DNA from: Pseudolysinimonas kribbensis
GTDB taxonomy: Bacteria > Actinomycetota > Actinomycetes > Actinomycetales > Microbacteriaceae
DNA: 64,000 nt
Direction: 5' to 3'
Assembly: GCF_030161895.1 (NCBI RefSeq)
Contig: NZ_BSVB01000001.1
Coordinates: 1,922,001-1,986,000 of the forward strand
Shown here one piece after another: positions 63,888 to 64,000 of the stretch (position 1 is the stretch's first letter; the number at the start of each line of letters is the position of its first letter). The position numbers and the translations under genes are program-made. A model generated the notes under the pieces. That model saw nothing but the letters and a program-made list of their open reading frames with translations, was not told the origin of the DNA and did not search any database.

Positions 63888-64000
63888 ATGGGCGACACGA
63901 TCCGCAACCCCGACGGCGAGCTGTTCGTCGACGGGCGGTGGATCCCATCCTCCGCCCGCGACGGGATCGACGTCGAGGATCCGGCCACCCGTGCGACGGT
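63888..64000 (+). CDS. Aldehyde dehydrogenase family protein, N-terminus only
   Basis: ATG 63888 follows a strong GGAGG site. The visible 37 residues, MGDTIRNPDGELFVDGRWIP and onwards, with DVEDPATRAT, match the N-terminus of NAD(P)-dependent aldehyde dehydrogenases (succinate-semialdehyde or betaine-aldehyde type). The rest lies outside the window. A LacI-type operator upstream suggests control by carbohydrate. Confidence 0.85.
   Translation, partial: MGDTIRNPDGELFVDGRWIPSSARDGIDVEDPATRAT

Noticed and set aside
1..64000. CRISPR array, transposase or prophage structural genes
   Set aside because: No regularly spaced repeats, no DDE or tyrosine/serine recombinase motifs and no phage structural proteins were seen on either strand.

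Overview
The window is very GC-rich, densely packed chromosomal DNA from an actinobacterium, most probably a member of the Microbacteriaceae. That placement is an inference from gene order (ppa / tilS-hpt-ftsH-fol genes-DUF3180-PH proteins-DUF2520 ... panC-lysS ... clpC), from many ATGA/GTGA gene overlaps, and from family content: DUF3180, bacterial PH-domain pairs, IclR-controlled sugar ABC operons, a LAxTG-type (class E sortase) surface protein and a DUF2510 protein. No rRNA, CRISPR array or complete prophage is visible.

Layout. 1-9.3 kb is a conserved core: pyrophosphatase (divergent), tilS, hpt, ftsH, folP-folB-folK without folE, DUF3180, two PH-domain proteins and a short DUF2520 protein. 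9.3-20.4 kb is a catabolic block: sugar-type ABC transporter with its own ATPase, amidohydrolase, SDR, IclR regulator, DgaE/SelA-like PLP enzyme, zinc alcohol dehydrogenase, phosphotriesterase-like metal hydrolase and FAA hydrolase. Together with 20.4-24.5 kb (two alpha/beta hydrolases, a 3-hydroxybutyrate dehydrogenase, a beta-lactamase-fold esterase) it separates DUF2520 from panC, which usually lie side by side. 24.6-31.3 kb is core again (panC, lysS, small membrane proteins, pirin, clpC). 31.3-40.8 kb holds argA, a zinc dehydrogenase divergent from an enolase-superfamily dehydratase, and a second IclR-associated operon: a large glycosidase-like protein, a binding protein and two permeases but no ATPase. 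40.8-48.7 kb holds radA, a MacAB-like export operon and a tandem HAD phosphatase. 48.75-52.15 kb is a tRNA-Ser gene with a 3.3 kb element bounded by a copy of the tRNA 3' end; it carries an AlbA_2/Schlafen-like protein and an unrecognised protein but no integrase. 52.2-64 kb holds an SDR/LysR pair, a sialidase-like secreted protein, an FtsX-type permease with two complementary degenerate ABC ATPases, small proteins, a DUF11 surface protein and the start of an aldehyde dehydrogenase.

Reading-frame quality. At least 23 breaks were found in otherwise intact genes, including the normally essential tilS and lysS. All have the sign of one missing base, and nearly all fall in short G or C runs. They are best explained by uncorrected homopolymer deletions in the assembly. 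Such genes are given as single CDS spans and the break is stated.

Functional picture. The first catabolic block looks like import plus oxidation and hydrolysis of a sugar acid or amino-sugar derivative. The second operon probably removes and imports a carbohydrate and may borrow the MsmK/UgpC-type ATPase of the first block. The tRNA-Ser element is the best candidate for an undescribed accessory, possibly defensive, module.
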